Shown here piece by piece: positions 17,182 through 25,985 of a stretch of DNA of 64,000 nucleotides. The DNA lies in the NCBI RefSeq assembly GCF_000024005.1, contig NC_013132.1, forward strand, positions 7,372,001 to 7,436,000. Reading direction: 5' to 3'. Numbering within the stretch: the first letter of the stretch is position 1; every line of letters starts with the position of its first letter. The stretch is from Chitinophaga pinensis DSM 2588 (GTDB lineage: Bacteria > Bacteroidota > Bacteroidia > Chitinophagales > Chitinophagaceae). Under the pieces are notes generated by a model, which searched no databases, was not told where the DNA came from, and saw only the letters and a program-made list of their open reading frames with translations. Made by a program: the position numbers and the translations under genes.

Positions 17182-17745
17182 ATGAGCAACAACACAAACA
17201 ACACCGCTTTACTGGTAATGGATATGCAGAACGCTATGTTGTCCTCCTTCCCGGAAGGCACTGCCGTTACCGCTAACGTGGCCAAAGCGATCGGCAACGC
17301 CCGCAGCAAAGGAGTACCGGTGATCTATGTAGTCGTCGGTTTCAGACAAGGCGCACCTGAAATCAGTAGCAACAACAAGGTATTCACAGAAAACAAAGCA
17401 CGGTTTTCCAATATAAACTTTGCCGATTTCACCGCCATACATCCCGACCTCACTCCACAGGAGCAGGAACCGGTAGTTGTAAAACGTCGTTTCAGCGCCT
17501 TTACCGGCAGCGACCTGGAAGTACTGCTGAGAAGCTTACACATCGATCATATCGTATTGACTGGTATAGTAACCAGCGGAGTTGTCCTGTCTACCCTGAG
17601 AGAAGCGGCCGACAAAGACTATCGTATCACTGTATTGTCCGATGGCTGTGCAGACCGCGAAACAGAAGTACACGAGTTCTTAATGAACAGGATATTCCCG
17701 CATCAGTCCGAAGTAATCACAGTTGCTGAATGGAATAATGCCTGA
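17182..17745 (+). CDS. Isochorismatase-fold hydrolase lacking the catalytic cysteine
   Basis: 187 aa. The Rossmann-like core of cysteine hydrolases is clear: LLVMDMQNAML (catalytic Asp14), VVVKRRFSAFTGSDLE (catalytic Lys101), and LTGIVTSGVVLSTLREA, where the usual nucleophile Cys is Val134. ADKDYRITVLSDGCADRE completes the family pattern. Isochorismatases proper use water with Asp and Lys rather than a Cys, so the protein may still hydrolyse a vinyl ether or be a non-catalytic binder; a nicotinamidase-type mechanism is unlikely. It follows the MFS gene and may modify the exported or sensed compound. Confidence 0.85.
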   Translation: MSNNTNNTALLVMDMQNAMLSSFPEGTAVTANVAKAIGNARSKGVPVIYVVVGFRQGAPEISSNNKVFTENKARFSNINFADFTAIHPDLTPQEQEPVVVKRRFSAFTGSDLEVLLRSLHIDHIVLTGIVTSGVVLSTLREAADKDYRITVLSDGCADRETEVHEFLMNRIFPHQSEVITVAEWNNA

Positions 17746-17750
17746 TCGTA

Positions 17751-18482
17751 TCAGAAATACTTCTCTACCGTCAGACCGTAATTGAATAACAGGTTCTCTC
17801 TCCCCGTCCGGTTGAGCTTATTGTAAGTAAGCGTAGCAGTAATACTCAACCACTTATTCAGGAGAATAGACAGATTGGAGGTGGATTTGATATTGAAATC
17901 CCGGCCCAGCGACAGAGAGTTTTGCAGAAAATGTGCCCCGTCAATGACCACGATATCATGTATCACAAACTTGTAGAGTAAGCGAAAAGAATTACGGAAC
18001 GTGTGATAAATATCGGGAATGGTGTCTTCCAGAAAGAGGTTGCTGGTTTCGAATAAGAGTCCGTCGCTAAGCGACAGATACGCCTTTTTGGAATCCAGGA
18101 GATTATAGGCAATACCGGCGCCTCCCTGGAAGCGGTCATTGATCTTCAGGGAATAGCTTTTATCGTATGTAGCCAGTCCCCAGTAGTAGATCTGGCGAAC
18201 AGACCGGAACAAACTAAAGTCAAGCGCGGATGCAAAGTCATTATTGGTCAGCGTGCCATCCTGCTGTCCATAAATCCATCCGCCACTACCATTCAGTGAG
18301 ATTTTCTTCTTGCTGACACCCACTTTAAAACTGTTGTTGAGCAGGTATGCCCTGCCATCCTGTGTGGTATTAATAGAGCCCATAGAAGCAAATTTGCCGT
18401 AATAGTGCACGGAGTCGCTGAATTGTGCAGAAGCTGTAGTAAAAGTGGTCAATATCAGTAAAAGCGCGAAAACATACTTCAT
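17751..18482 (-). CDS. DUF481-like outer membrane beta-barrel protein
   Basis: 243 aa with a signal peptide (cut after TTASAQ). The body consists of short alternating strands ending in YGLTVEKYF with terminal Phe, as for outer membrane proteins. WGLATYDKSYSLKINDRFQG and GAGIAYNLLDSKKAYLSLSD resemble DUF481 (YdiY-type) proteins. Function unknown; an envelope role is inferred. The stop lies 5 bases from the stop of the convergent isochorismatase-fold gene. The App1-like gene lies 21 bases upstream on the same strand, so they are likely co-transcribed. Confidence 0.75.
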   Translation of the reverse strand: MKYVFALLLILTTFTTASAQFSDSVHYYGKFASMGSINTTQDGRAYLLNNSFKVGVSKKKISLNGSGGWIYGQQDGTLTNNDFASALDFSLFRSVRQIYYWGLATYDKSYSLKINDRFQGGAGIAYNLLDSKKAYLSLSDGLLFETSNLFLEDTIPDIYHTFRNSFRLLYKFVIHDIVVIDGAHFLQNSLSLGRDFNIKSTSNLSILLNKWLSITATLTYNKLNRTGRENLLFNYGLTVEKYF

Positions 18483-18503
18483 AAATCAATACATTCTTTT
18501 AAA

Positions 18504-19514
18504 TCACGTAATCAGTCCTATCTTTTTTGAATGAGCAATGGCTTCACTGCTATGTTTAAAATAACAACAGGGAATACCTCTGCGCATGATCACATCGGCC
18601 ACCTCCTGTGTGACCGCATAACGGCTGTTACGCACATGGCGCAGGTATACAGCGAGAATCTGGGAAGGAAAGTGCTTCGTGATCGCCTCGTAAATGTTCG
18701 GGTCTTCCTGTGTATCATCTCCCAGCAGAATAAAACGCATATGCGGATAATGCTTCAGTATACGACTGATCCTCGTGAACTTCGTAGCATGTTTCTGCTG
18801 TCCGCTTTTGAGTAACAGCAGTAAAGGTTTCAACTGACTTAACAGGAATACCCCTTCCGGCAAACCATGCATCAGGCAGAATTCACGGATATAATTATAC
18901 AGGTTCCATTCACTGCTGGACACATAAAAAAATGGACGTGGCAATCTGCCTTTATTATCGGCATCGCTTAATAAGCGATAATGATTTACGACTCCTTCAA
19001 ATGGCTTACGTGTACGGGCATTGCGGGTAAATAACACATGCAGTCTTTTGAAAAGCGACGCGGAATGCGATACGAGAAAAGTATCGTCAATATCTGAGAT
19101 ACATCCGAACTGACTGCGATGTGGAATTATCACTACACCTACTGCACGCGTTACCGGACTTTGCTCCACATCTGCAATCGTCACTTCCACAGTATGATCA
19201 CCCGCTTCAGGCATGACATCCGGTTTCCATTGCAAATGAAAAAAGCCGTCTGTCTCCGTAACGGCGCGTATAGCCTTTCCTTCCCATATAAGCTCCACTG
19301 TCGCGCCTTTTCGGGGTTTTACCATAAACAAACGTATCAATGCAAATGTATTCACAAGGAAAAAGCGGCTGTAATGCGTGCGTGGCAAGGGGCCACGATC
19401 CAGTACATGACCAAATATTTCCATTTGTTCCGCGCCACCCACACCATGATAAACTTTGATGTGCGTCCGCGCTTCCAAACCCAGCCGATGTAGAATTTTA
19501 TTCCATACAGACAT
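18504..19514 (-). CDS. App1-like phosphatidate phosphatase domain protein (DUF2183)
   Basis: 336 aa, no signal peptide. The C-terminal catalytic domain begins at FGCISDIDDTFLVSH with the HAD-type DxDxT motif (D141, D143, T145). It continues with FFYVSSSEWNLYNYIREFC and FILLGDDTQEDPNIYEAI, characteristic of App1/DUF2183. Residues about 15-130 form a beta-rich domain. Yeast App1 dephosphorylates phosphatidate; the bacterial substrate is inferred to be a phospholipid or similar. Divergent from a diacylglycerol-kinase-like gene only 37 bases away, which would catalyse the opposite reaction. Confidence 0.85.
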   Translation of the reverse strand: MSVWNKILHRLGLEARTHIKVYHGVGGAEQMEIFGHVLDRGPLPRTHYSRFFLVNTFALIRLFMVKPRKGATVELIWEGKAIRAVTETDGFFHLQWKPDVMPEAGDHTVEVTIADVEQSPVTRAVGVVIIPHRSQFGCISDIDDTFLVSHSASLFKRLHVLFTRNARTRKPFEGVVNHYRLLSDADNKGRLPRPFFYVSSSEWNLYNYIREFCLMHGLPEGVFLLSQLKPLLLLLKSGQQKHATKFTRISRILKHYPHMRFILLGDDTQEDPNIYEAITKHFPSQILAVYLRHVRNSRYAVTQEVADVIMRRGIPCCYFKHSSEAIAHSKKIGLIT

Positions 19515-19551
19515 TCAGGCGCTTATTTTGCAATGAACAGAAGTATAATTT

Positions 19552-20475
19552 ATGAGTAAGCACATGGCGCAAACAACACCTATGCGGCTCAGGCTCCTTT
19601 TTGTGATCAATCCTGTTTCAGGCGGCAAAAAGAAGGCCGATCCTGAAACATTCATCAAAAATTATTTCCGCGAACGCGCGGAAGAAGTCCACTTTTTCAT
19701 GCTGGACGAGCCACAGCAGTCACTTACAGCAATTATAAAAAAAATAGCCCCCGACAAGGTAATAGCGGTCGGCGGAGACGGTACCGTGAAGATGGTAGCA
19801 GAAGAACTACTGGGAAAAGACATTCCGCTGGGTATTCTGCCAACTGGTTCTGCGAATGGTATGGCGACGGAATTGTGTGTACCGGCCGATTGGGAACAGG
19901 TATTGCACCTTATTACCAACGAAACGCCAGCCGTAGAAAGGAATATAGATCTTATCAGGATCAATAAAAAAGACGTATGTATACACCTGAGCGACGTCGG
20001 ACTAAACGCCCTGCTGGTAAAGAACTTCGAACAACGTGGCATCCGTGGGAAACTCGGATATGCCCTCTCCTCCTTCAAAACATTGTGGCAGAATAAACGC
20101 CTCGCCGTACGTATCGAAAATAAAGACCTGCAATTGACCCGGCAGGCGCATATGATCGTACTGGCCAATGCGCGTATGTACGGTACCGGCGCCTGTATCA
20201 ATCCGGATGGAGATCTGACAGATGGTTTATTCGAAGTGGTGATCCTGAGAAGATTATCTATCCCCGAACTCCTGAAAATGCTGTTCCGGCACCGCCCGTT
20301 TGATCCCGCCAAGACAGAGATCCTGAAAGCCAGCCAGGTGACCATCCATACCCGTAAAAGAGCCCATTTCCAGATAGACGGAGAATACAGAGGCAAGATC
20401 AATGAAGTGACCGCCTCCATCCTGCCCAAAGCCCTTAAAGTGATCGTACCTGCGCCTCCAGCAGAGAACAGCTAA
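19552..20475 (+). CDS. Diacylglycerol/lipid kinase family protein (YegS/BmrU-like)
   Basis: 307 aa. The N-terminal catalytic domain has LFVINPVSGGKKKADPE, the nucleotide-binding GGDGT motif (74-78) and LGILPTGSANGMA. The C-terminal beta domain carries GACINPDGDLTDGLFEVVIL and FQIDGEYRG, both strong for YegS/DgkB-like kinases. It phosphorylates a lipid such as diacylglycerol with ATP at the inner membrane face. Starts with MSKHMAQTTPMRLR; the ATGs at residues 5 and 11 are alternatives. Shares a very short divergent promoter region with the App1-like gene, which suggests linked regulation of phosphatidate turnover. Confidence 0.9.
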   Translation: MSKHMAQTTPMRLRLLFVINPVSGGKKKADPETFIKNYFRERAEEVHFFMLDEPQQSLTAIIKKIAPDKVIAVGGDGTVKMVAEELLGKDIPLGILPTGSANGMATELCVPADWEQVLHLITNETPAVERNIDLIRINKKDVCIHLSDVGLNALLVKNFEQRGIRGKLGYALSSFKTLWQNKRLAVRIENKDLQLTRQAHMIVLANARMYGTGACINPDGDLTDGLFEVVILRRLSIPELLKMLFRHRPFDPAKTEILKASQVTIHTRKRAHFQIDGEYRGKINEVTASILPKALKVIVPAPPAENS

Positions 20476-20572
20476 GATCATATCAGCAACCGTTCTTCCC
20501 ATCTACTATCCATCCGTCAATATATTGCCGGCAATTGTATTCTGCTTTCTATTTTGTATACAAATAATTTAT

Positions 20573-23023
20573 ATGCGGAAGATACTACTGCTCCTGGCAA
20601 TTCTACTGTCAGGTTATGGACTTATTGCTCAACAGACGTACGAGTTTAAAGATGGATTAATCAGCGGTCCCTGCCACCAATATGGCAGAACAGCCCTGTA
20701 CACAGATCAGCTGGCCTATGAACTTTGTAACGGACAACTGAAAACACCCGCGAAAGGTGCTGCCTCCTTTCCGGACGAAAAAGGCGCTGCCCAGCAATGG
20801 GAGACAATTACAGCCGGCGCCGACGGCTCCTTTGCCGGTCGCAGCATCAATAACGGCTACCTGTATGTTTCCTACAATGCACCCAAAGCACAAACTGCTG
20901 TGCTGAACATCTCCGGTCACCAGATGGTATATGTAAATGGTACCCCACACGCCGGAGACATGTACCGCTACGGCTGGATGTACATTCCGGTGCAACTGCG
21001 CCAGGGAAATAACGAATTCTATATCCGTACCGGTCGTAGCTGGGGTCGTGCAGGCATCAAGGCCAAACTGCTCTTCCCGGAAAAACCGGTATATATCAGC
21101 ATCGCCGATTCCACCATGCCTTTCGTAGTGGCAGGTAATAATAACAACGACCTGTTAGGCGCTGTGGTAGTAGTAAATACAACTGCACAGCCACTCAAAG
21201 GACTGTCTGTTAATGCAACCGTAAACGGTAAAACAGTGACCACCGCCATTCCCGAAGTAGCGGCCCTGAGCACACGTAAAGTAGGTTTCAGATTTGACGC
21301 TTCTGCAACGGCAGCTAATGGTAGCTACAACTGTACATTGACCCTGAGCGGTAAACAGGTAGCAGATACGAAGACCTTTGCACTGAAAGCAGTGACCAAC
21401 AAAGATCACTACAGCAATACATTCGTCAGCGATATCGATGGCAGCGTACAATATTATGCGGTATCCCCACAGGCCAATCCTGATGTAAAAGCACCTGCAT
21501 TCTTCCTGTCCGTACACGGTGCGGAGGTACAGGCGATCAACCAGGCCAGCGCGTATAAATACAAAGACTGGGGTGTACTGGTAGCGCCCACCAACCGTCG
21601 TCCGCGTGGTTTCAACTGGGAAGACTGGGGGCGTCTGGATGCACTGGAAGTACTGAATATCGGTCTGAATACCTTCCATCCTGACCCTGAAAGAATATAC
21701 CTGACCGGTCACTCCATGGGCGGACATGGTACCTGGTACCTGGGCGCTACCTACGCTGGTAAATGGGCTGCTATCGCTCCCTGCTCCGGTTATCCTACCC
21801 TGATGGGCTATGGCTCTGCTGACGGACTGATACCAGATTCTCCGCGTAACAGCACAGAACAGATACTGCTGAGAGCCAGTAACCCAAGCAACACTTTCAA
21901 ACTGGCGACCAACTACAAAGCGGGTGGCGTTTACATCCTGCATGGCGACAGCGACAAGGTAGTTTCTGTTGATTATGCACGACAGATGAAAAAGATACTG
22001 GCCGATTTCCATAAAGACTTCAGCTATTATGAATATCCTGGCGGAGAGCACTGGTATGGTGATACCTGCGTAGACTGGGGACCTTTATTCCAGTACTTCA
22101 AATGGCACACGATCCCTGCTGATACCAGCGTAAATGAGATCGACTTCACCACTGCCAATCCGGCTATATCAGCCGTACACCACTGGGTACGCATCCTGCA
22201 ACAGCAACATACACTGGAATACAGCCGCATACAGCTCAGCAGGAACCATACTCGCAACGCGGTAACAGGTACCACCAGCAACATCCGTACACTGGCAATC
22301 GACCTGAAAGATATACCGGTTGGCAATGCACTCAGCATCACCCTGGATGGTAGCCCGGCGCTCAGCTACACCCGTCAGAATGGTGACAGCTTACTATATC
22401 TCCAACATGATGCACAGTGGACGATCAGTAAAGCCCCACTGGCTACCGATAAAGGCCCTGTCCGTAACGGCACCTTCAAAGAAGCCTTCAATCACCGGAT
22501 GGTATTCGTATACAGCACGGCAGGTCTGCCAGCTGAAAATGAATGGTCGCTCAACAAAGCCCGTTACGATGCAGAAACCTGGTATTACAGAGGCAACGGC
22601 GCGGTTGATATCATAGCAGATAAAGACTTCAATGCGGCCAACTATCCTGATCGTGGTATCATCATCTATGGTAATGCTACGACAAACAAAGCCTGGAAAC
22701 AATTGCTATCACAGGCTCCTGTACAGATAGCCCGTGGTAAGGTAACTGTCGGCAAACAGGAATACAATGGCGAAGGATTCGCCGCTTATTTCATCTGGCC
22801 GAGAGCAGACAGCAAAACAGCGGCTATTGCAGTAGTAGCAGGTACCGGATTAGCCGGTATGCGCGCAGCGGATGCCAACCAGTATTTTGCTGGTGGTAGC
22901 GGCTTCCCCGACTATATGATCTTTGATGTAGAATTGCTGAAAGGTAATACTCAGGCAGTGAAGACAGCAGGGTTCTATGATAATGCGTGGAAGATGGATG
23001 AAGCAGAACAAATTAGGAATTAG
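20573..23023 (+). CDS. Secreted alpha/beta-hydrolase (prolyl-oligopeptidase/esterase-like), multidomain
   Basis: 816 aa from ATG 20573, which begins a clean signal peptide (MRKILLLLAILLSGYGLIAQ); an in-frame TTG at 20525 is rejected. Residues about 20-290 are beta-rich accessory domains. The hydrolase domain follows, with nucleophile Ser381 in GHSMGGHGTW, LHGDSDKVVS with the probable acid residue, and His493 in GGEHWYGD. The remaining roughly 320 residues are beta-rich. It probably cleaves ester or peptide bonds in the periplasm or outside. The last codons and the TAG stop (QIRN*) fall in the left arm of repeat copy B, so the native C-terminus may be altered. Confidence 0.85.
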   Translation: MRKILLLLAILLSGYGLIAQQTYEFKDGLISGPCHQYGRTALYTDQLAYELCNGQLKTPAKGAASFPDEKGAAQQWETITAGADGSFAGRSINNGYLYVSYNAPKAQTAVLNISGHQMVYVNGTPHAGDMYRYGWMYIPVQLRQGNNEFYIRTGRSWGRAGIKAKLLFPEKPVYISIADSTMPFVVAGNNNNDLLGAVVVVNTTAQPLKGLSVNATVNGKTVTTAIPEVAALSTRKVGFRFDASATAANGSYNCTLTLSGKQVADTKTFALKAVTNKDHYSNTFVSDIDGSVQYYAVSPQANPDVKAPAFFLSVHGAEVQAINQASAYKYKDWGVLVAPTNRRPRGFNWEDWGRLDALEVLNIGLNTFHPDPERIYLTGHSMGGHGTWYLGATYAGKWAAIAPCSGYPTLMGYGSADGLIPDSPRNSTEQILLRASNPSNTFKLATNYKAGGVYILHGDSDKVVSVDYARQMKKILADFHKDFSYYEYPGGEHWYGDTCVDWGPLFQYFKWHTIPADTSVNEIDFTTANPAISAVHHWVRILQQQHTLEYSRIQLSRNHTRNAVTGTTSNIRTLAIDLKDIPVGNALSITLDGSPALSYTRQNGDSLLYLQHDAQWTISKAPLATDKGPVRNGTFKEAFNHRMVFVYSTAGLPAENEWSLNKARYDAETWYYRGNGAVDIIADKDFNAANYPDRGIIIYGNATTNKAWKQLLSQAPVQIARGKVTVGKQEYNGEGFAAYFIWPRADSKTAAIAVVAGTGLAGMRAADANQYFAGGSGFPDYMIFDVELLKGNTQAVKTAGFYDNAWKMDEAEQIRN

Positions 23024-23318
23024 GAATTAACAATTAGGAATTGAATAATTAATGTGTCCCTACTCTCACAATTAGGCTACATATCAATAACCTAAACAAA
23101 AAATGAGGATGTATCGAAAATAAATGAACATCCTTAGAATTACTTAAATGACTACCTGATTCCATCAGGTACCCGAATAAAGAGAGCCTGTATCTTACTT
23201 TTGATACAGGCTCATTTTTTGTTTATTAAAAGCAATTAATTTCTTAATATCTTAATCTCATCCCTTCCAATCTCCGCTGCATTTCAATTCCTAATTCCTA
23301 ATTGTTAATTCCTAATTA
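23011..23318. repeat. AATTAGG-type inverted-repeat element, copy B
   Basis: The left arm 23011-23044 (AATTAGG, AATTAGG, AATTAAC, AATTAGG units) pairs with right arm 23284-23317, which has the same units in permuted order. The left arm contains the stop of the serine hydrolase gene; the right arm contains the last codons and stop of the convergent GAF/PAS gene. Inside the right end a 29-base stretch (23268-23296) matches copy D (54465-54493) inverted, with one mismatch. The interior also holds a terminator. Confidence 0.8.
23184..23222. terminator. Intrinsic terminator inside repeat copy B
   Basis: Arms GAGCCTGTATC (23184-23194) and GATACAGGCTC (23203-23213), loop of 8, followed by a run of T. 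It serves the serine hydrolase gene on the + strand. Confidence 0.85.
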
Positions 23319-24129
23319 TCTTCCACAGCTTCCCCTTCCCTTCCACCGGCAGACAGCTCGCGTCCAAAATCCTGTCCGACATCTTCCAGATCATATGCTC
23401 CACACGACTGGCAGGCGATGCAAATGCCTGCATAGCCAGTCCGGCAATCTCACTTTTGTTCAATGCCTGCTGGATCAAGGTGGCCATCGCTCCTGACAGG
23501 ACCGCAGGGGCATATTCTCCCGGCTGTTCCAGTTGCAGCAGCTGTGCAGCCGCGATATTAATCCAACCGGATTTACCATCCCCTCCGATAAAGACAAGGG
23601 CTTCTGATAAAGTATTGAGAATAGATGTATAACGGGTAATGACCTTGTCTGATGTATGTTCGACGTGTGCATGGCGGCATACTTCCTCTATCCGTGTACG
23701 CACAATGTCCATGAACTCACGGAAGGAGGAATCACAGGCATGAATATCACTCCATCCCAGCACGATTAAGGCGTTTACTTCGCCCGCCCTGACTGGTATG
23801 ATTACTGCTGAGGAAAGTGCCTGAAAAAGGTCTTCAAATGCGTTTTTTTCGGGAATCTGTGTCCAGTAGAGAGGACGCTGCCCTGATTTTTCCAGCAGCT
23901 GATGCATCGGCCCCGGATTGAAGATAAGGTCATCGAGATAAGAAGGTGTTGCGCCCGTTACTCTGGCCGTATAGCTGTCTTCAAAGTCCAGTTGCAAAGA
24001 CATATAGGCCCCTGTCAGCTCACGCAATAACGAGATACCGAAAGATAAAAAGGTACGGATGTCTCCCCGTCTGTCCCACTCACTTGTCTGACTGATGAAA
24101 GTCAATGCTTTTCGTTCCCAGCTTACCAC
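23305..24129 (-). CDS. GAF-PAS sensor protein, apparently truncated
   Basis: 274 aa from a GTG at 24129. A GTG at 24174, overlapping the upstream gene by 23 bases, is an alternative start; there is no good ATG. The N-terminal half is GAF-like (DIRTFLSFGISLLRELTGAY through AVIIPVRAGEVNALIVLGWS). The C-terminal part is PAS-like (SEALVFIGGDGKSGWINIAA onward). The protein stops within the PAS domain at GKLWKIIRN*, and the IIRN* codons come from repeat copy B. No kinase or phosphatase output domain follows. Homologous sensors paired with RsbQ-like hydrolases normally continue into an output domain, so this is probably a 3' truncation. Whether it is still functional is unknown. Confidence 0.65.
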   Translation of the reverse strand: MVSWERKALTFISQTSEWDRRGDIRTFLSFGISLLRELTGAYMSLQLDFEDSYTARVTGATPSYLDDLIFNPGPMHQLLEKSGQRPLYWTQIPEKNAFEDLFQALSSAVIIPVRAGEVNALIVLGWSDIHACDSSFREFMDIVRTRIEEVCRHAHVEHTSDKVITRYTSILNTLSEALVFIGGDGKSGWINIAAAQLLQLEQPGEYAPAVLSGAMATLIQQALNKSEIAGLAMQAFASPASRVEHMIWKMSDRILDASCLPVEGKGKLWKIIRN

Positions 24130-24151
24130 TATGTGCGATGTTTGGTTGTAG

Positions 24152-24964
24152 TCATATAAAATTACGGATAGCACTGATCACTTCCTGGGGCGCTGCCACA
24201 TGGGGAAAATGTCCTGTTGCGGTTACATTTACTTTCTTACTGCCGGGTATATGTTGTGCCAGATAATCACCTACTATCAGGGGTACCGCTACGTCGTCAG
24301 AAGTCTGTATGACAAGAGAAGGCACCTTACATTTACCCAGATCGTCGCGGTGATCCATTTCGAAGATAGCCTTTGCTACTGACAATGCAATATCCGGACG
24401 GATCTCTGATAAGGATGCGGCAAATGCCTCCGCCAGGTGAGGCCGGTCGGCATTTCTCATGACAAGTGCGGAGAATCCGCTGGCCCATGCGTAATAATTT
24501 GTACTCATTGCATTGTACAAACCATTGAGTGCTTCCATATCAAATCCGCCGGTGTAGCCACTTGTCGGATCATTCAAATATCGCGGACTACTACCCAGCA
24601 GGATCAGTTTATCAAAACAATCGGGGTGCTTAATCGCAGTCAGAAGTCCTATCATCCCATTCACAGAATGCCCTACATATATAATACAGGAGAGCTGTAA
24701 AGATTTAATGATATCCGAAAGGTCAGTCACATACCCCTGCATATTGCTGTAACGGGCAGGATTAAAAGCATCGATATCCGCTTTACCACCACCCACGTTA
24801 TCAAACAACACAATCTTATAATCCTGTTCAAAAGCCTTTACCAGCGGACCGAATGCCGTCTGGTCAGATCCAAAGCCATGGCCGAAGATGATTGTTTGCG
24901 CTGCGTCCTGGTTACCGCAGACGTGTATATTATTCTTCTGTGTTACACTTGCTGTGATGCTCAT
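24152..24964 (-). CDS. RsbQ-like alpha/beta hydrolase
   Basis: 270 aa, almost exactly the length of Bacillus subtilis RsbQ (269). Catalytic triad: Ser100 in VGHSVNGMIG, Asp223/224 in VIQTSDDVAVP, and His252 in TGHFPH. The phrases FGHGFGSDQTAF, LGSSPRYLND, YTGGF and MDHRDDLGKCKVPSL align well with RsbQ. RsbQ supplies the small-molecule cue sensed by the PAS-domain phosphatase RsbP in the sigma-B energy-stress path. Here the next gene is a GAF-PAS protein overlapping or abutting it, so the same hydrolase-plus-PAS-sensor logic is inferred. The family also includes the strigolactone/karrikin receptors. Confidence 0.9.
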   Translation of the reverse strand: MSITASVTQKNNIHVCGNQDAAQTIIFGHGFGSDQTAFGPLVKAFEQDYKIVLFDNVGGGKADIDAFNPARYSNMQGYVTDLSDIIKSLQLSCIIYVGHSVNGMIGLLTAIKHPDCFDKLILLGSSPRYLNDPTSGYTGGFDMEALNGLYNAMSTNYYAWASGFSALVMRNADRPHLAEAFAASLSEIRPDIALSVAKAIFEMDHRDDLGKCKVPSLVIQTSDDVAVPLIVGDYLAQHIPGSKKVNVTATGHFPHVAAPQEVISAIRNFI

Positions 24965-25200
24965 ACGATATGGAATATTAGAAACGGGGATACCTTACTG
25001 TCAGCTAAAATACGCAAATTATGTGGTTAAACAGACTTACATAATCTGAGGAAGAAAAAGCATACACGACAGGACAAGATGTGTAAAATTGCCACTAAAC
25101 AGCGGACTATACCAGTAAAACGGCACATGTATATTTCCAATGGCACAGTTTATGTTTTTATGGAGTAAAATCATTGTTCAATTTTTAAAGCTCCAGAATT

Positions 25201-25905
25201 ATGACGCCTCTGAATCATGCCAGCAAGGGTCTGTTAACCATGTTAGCCCTCACAGGATTATTTACTTTCACATCATGCAGCAAAGATGATGATGATTCCA
25301 CTGTGGACCCGGACGCAACTGTCAAAATTGTAAACGTTTTACCTGACGCAGGATCTGTAGATGTATTCAACGGATCCAGCAAGATCACCGCTTCCGCTGT
25401 CGGCTATGGCGAAGCTACCGGTTACCTGAATGTAAAGGATGGTGATGCTACTTTTGATTTTAAATCTACCGCTACCGGCAATACGGTATTATCTGCACCT
25501 GTTAAGTTCAAAGGCGGTAGTTACTCATTGTTTGCGACCGGTGAAACCGATGGCAATGCAACCGTAGGCATCCTGGCAGAAGATAACCTGGGCGCACCTG
25601 CCAGTGGTAAAGCAAAGATCCGTTTCGTACACGCAGGCAGCGATGCACCTGCTGTAAACTTCCTGGTGAATGATAGTCTGCTGTTCACCGGTACAGCTTA
25701 CAAAACCGCTACTGAATTCAAAGAAATGGCAGCAGGAACCTACACACTGAAACTAAATAATGCAAGCAGCGGAGAAACTGCCATCAGCCGCACGGGCATT
25801 GTATTGGAAGCAGGTAAGATTTATACGGTTGTTGCACAGGGTTTATTAACACCGACACCCGTATTGGAACAACCATTTGCCTTGAATGTATTGGGTAATA
25901 ACTAG
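25201..25905 (+). CDS. DUF4397 lipoprotein
   Basis: 234 aa. Signal peptide with lipobox FTSC (Cys26), followed by the acidic SKDDDDS spacer often seen in surface-exposed Bacteroidota lipoproteins. DUF4397 repeats: VKIVNVLPDAGSVDVFNGSS and, in the second half, AKIRFVHAGSDAPAVNFLVN. These are small beta-sandwich units found in adhesin-like and secreted proteins; no enzymatic residues are seen. Monocistronic, ending at a bidirectional terminator shared with the convergent lipoprotein gene. Confidence 0.88.
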   Translation: MTPLNHASKGLLTMLALTGLFTFTSCSKDDDDSTVDPDATVKIVNVLPDAGSVDVFNGSSKITASAVGYGEATGYLNVKDGDATFDFKSTATGNTVLSAPVKFKGGSYSLFATGETDGNATVGILAEDNLGAPASGKAKIRFVHAGSDAPAVNFLVNDSLLFTGTAYKTATEFKEMAAGTYTLKLNNASSGETAISRTGIVLEAGKIYTVVAQGLLTPTPVLEQPFALNVLGNN

Positions 25906-25934
25906 TACATCTGATCATACACACTTACATAAAA

Positions 25935-25962
25935 AAACCCGGTCGCTACAGCAACCGGGTTT
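25935..25962. terminator. Bidirectional terminator
   Basis: Arms AAACCCGGT (25935-25943) and ACCGGGTTT (25954-25962), with an A run before and a T-rich run after. It lies between convergent lipoprotein genes. Confidence 0.9.
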
Positions 25963-25985
25963 TCTCTTTTTATCTTTTCAGATAA

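Noticed and set aside
21155..22051. 298-codon open frame opposite the serine hydrolase
   Set aside because: Antisense to the GHSMGG hydrolase domain, with low-complexity Tyr/Cys/Val-rich sequence and no start context.
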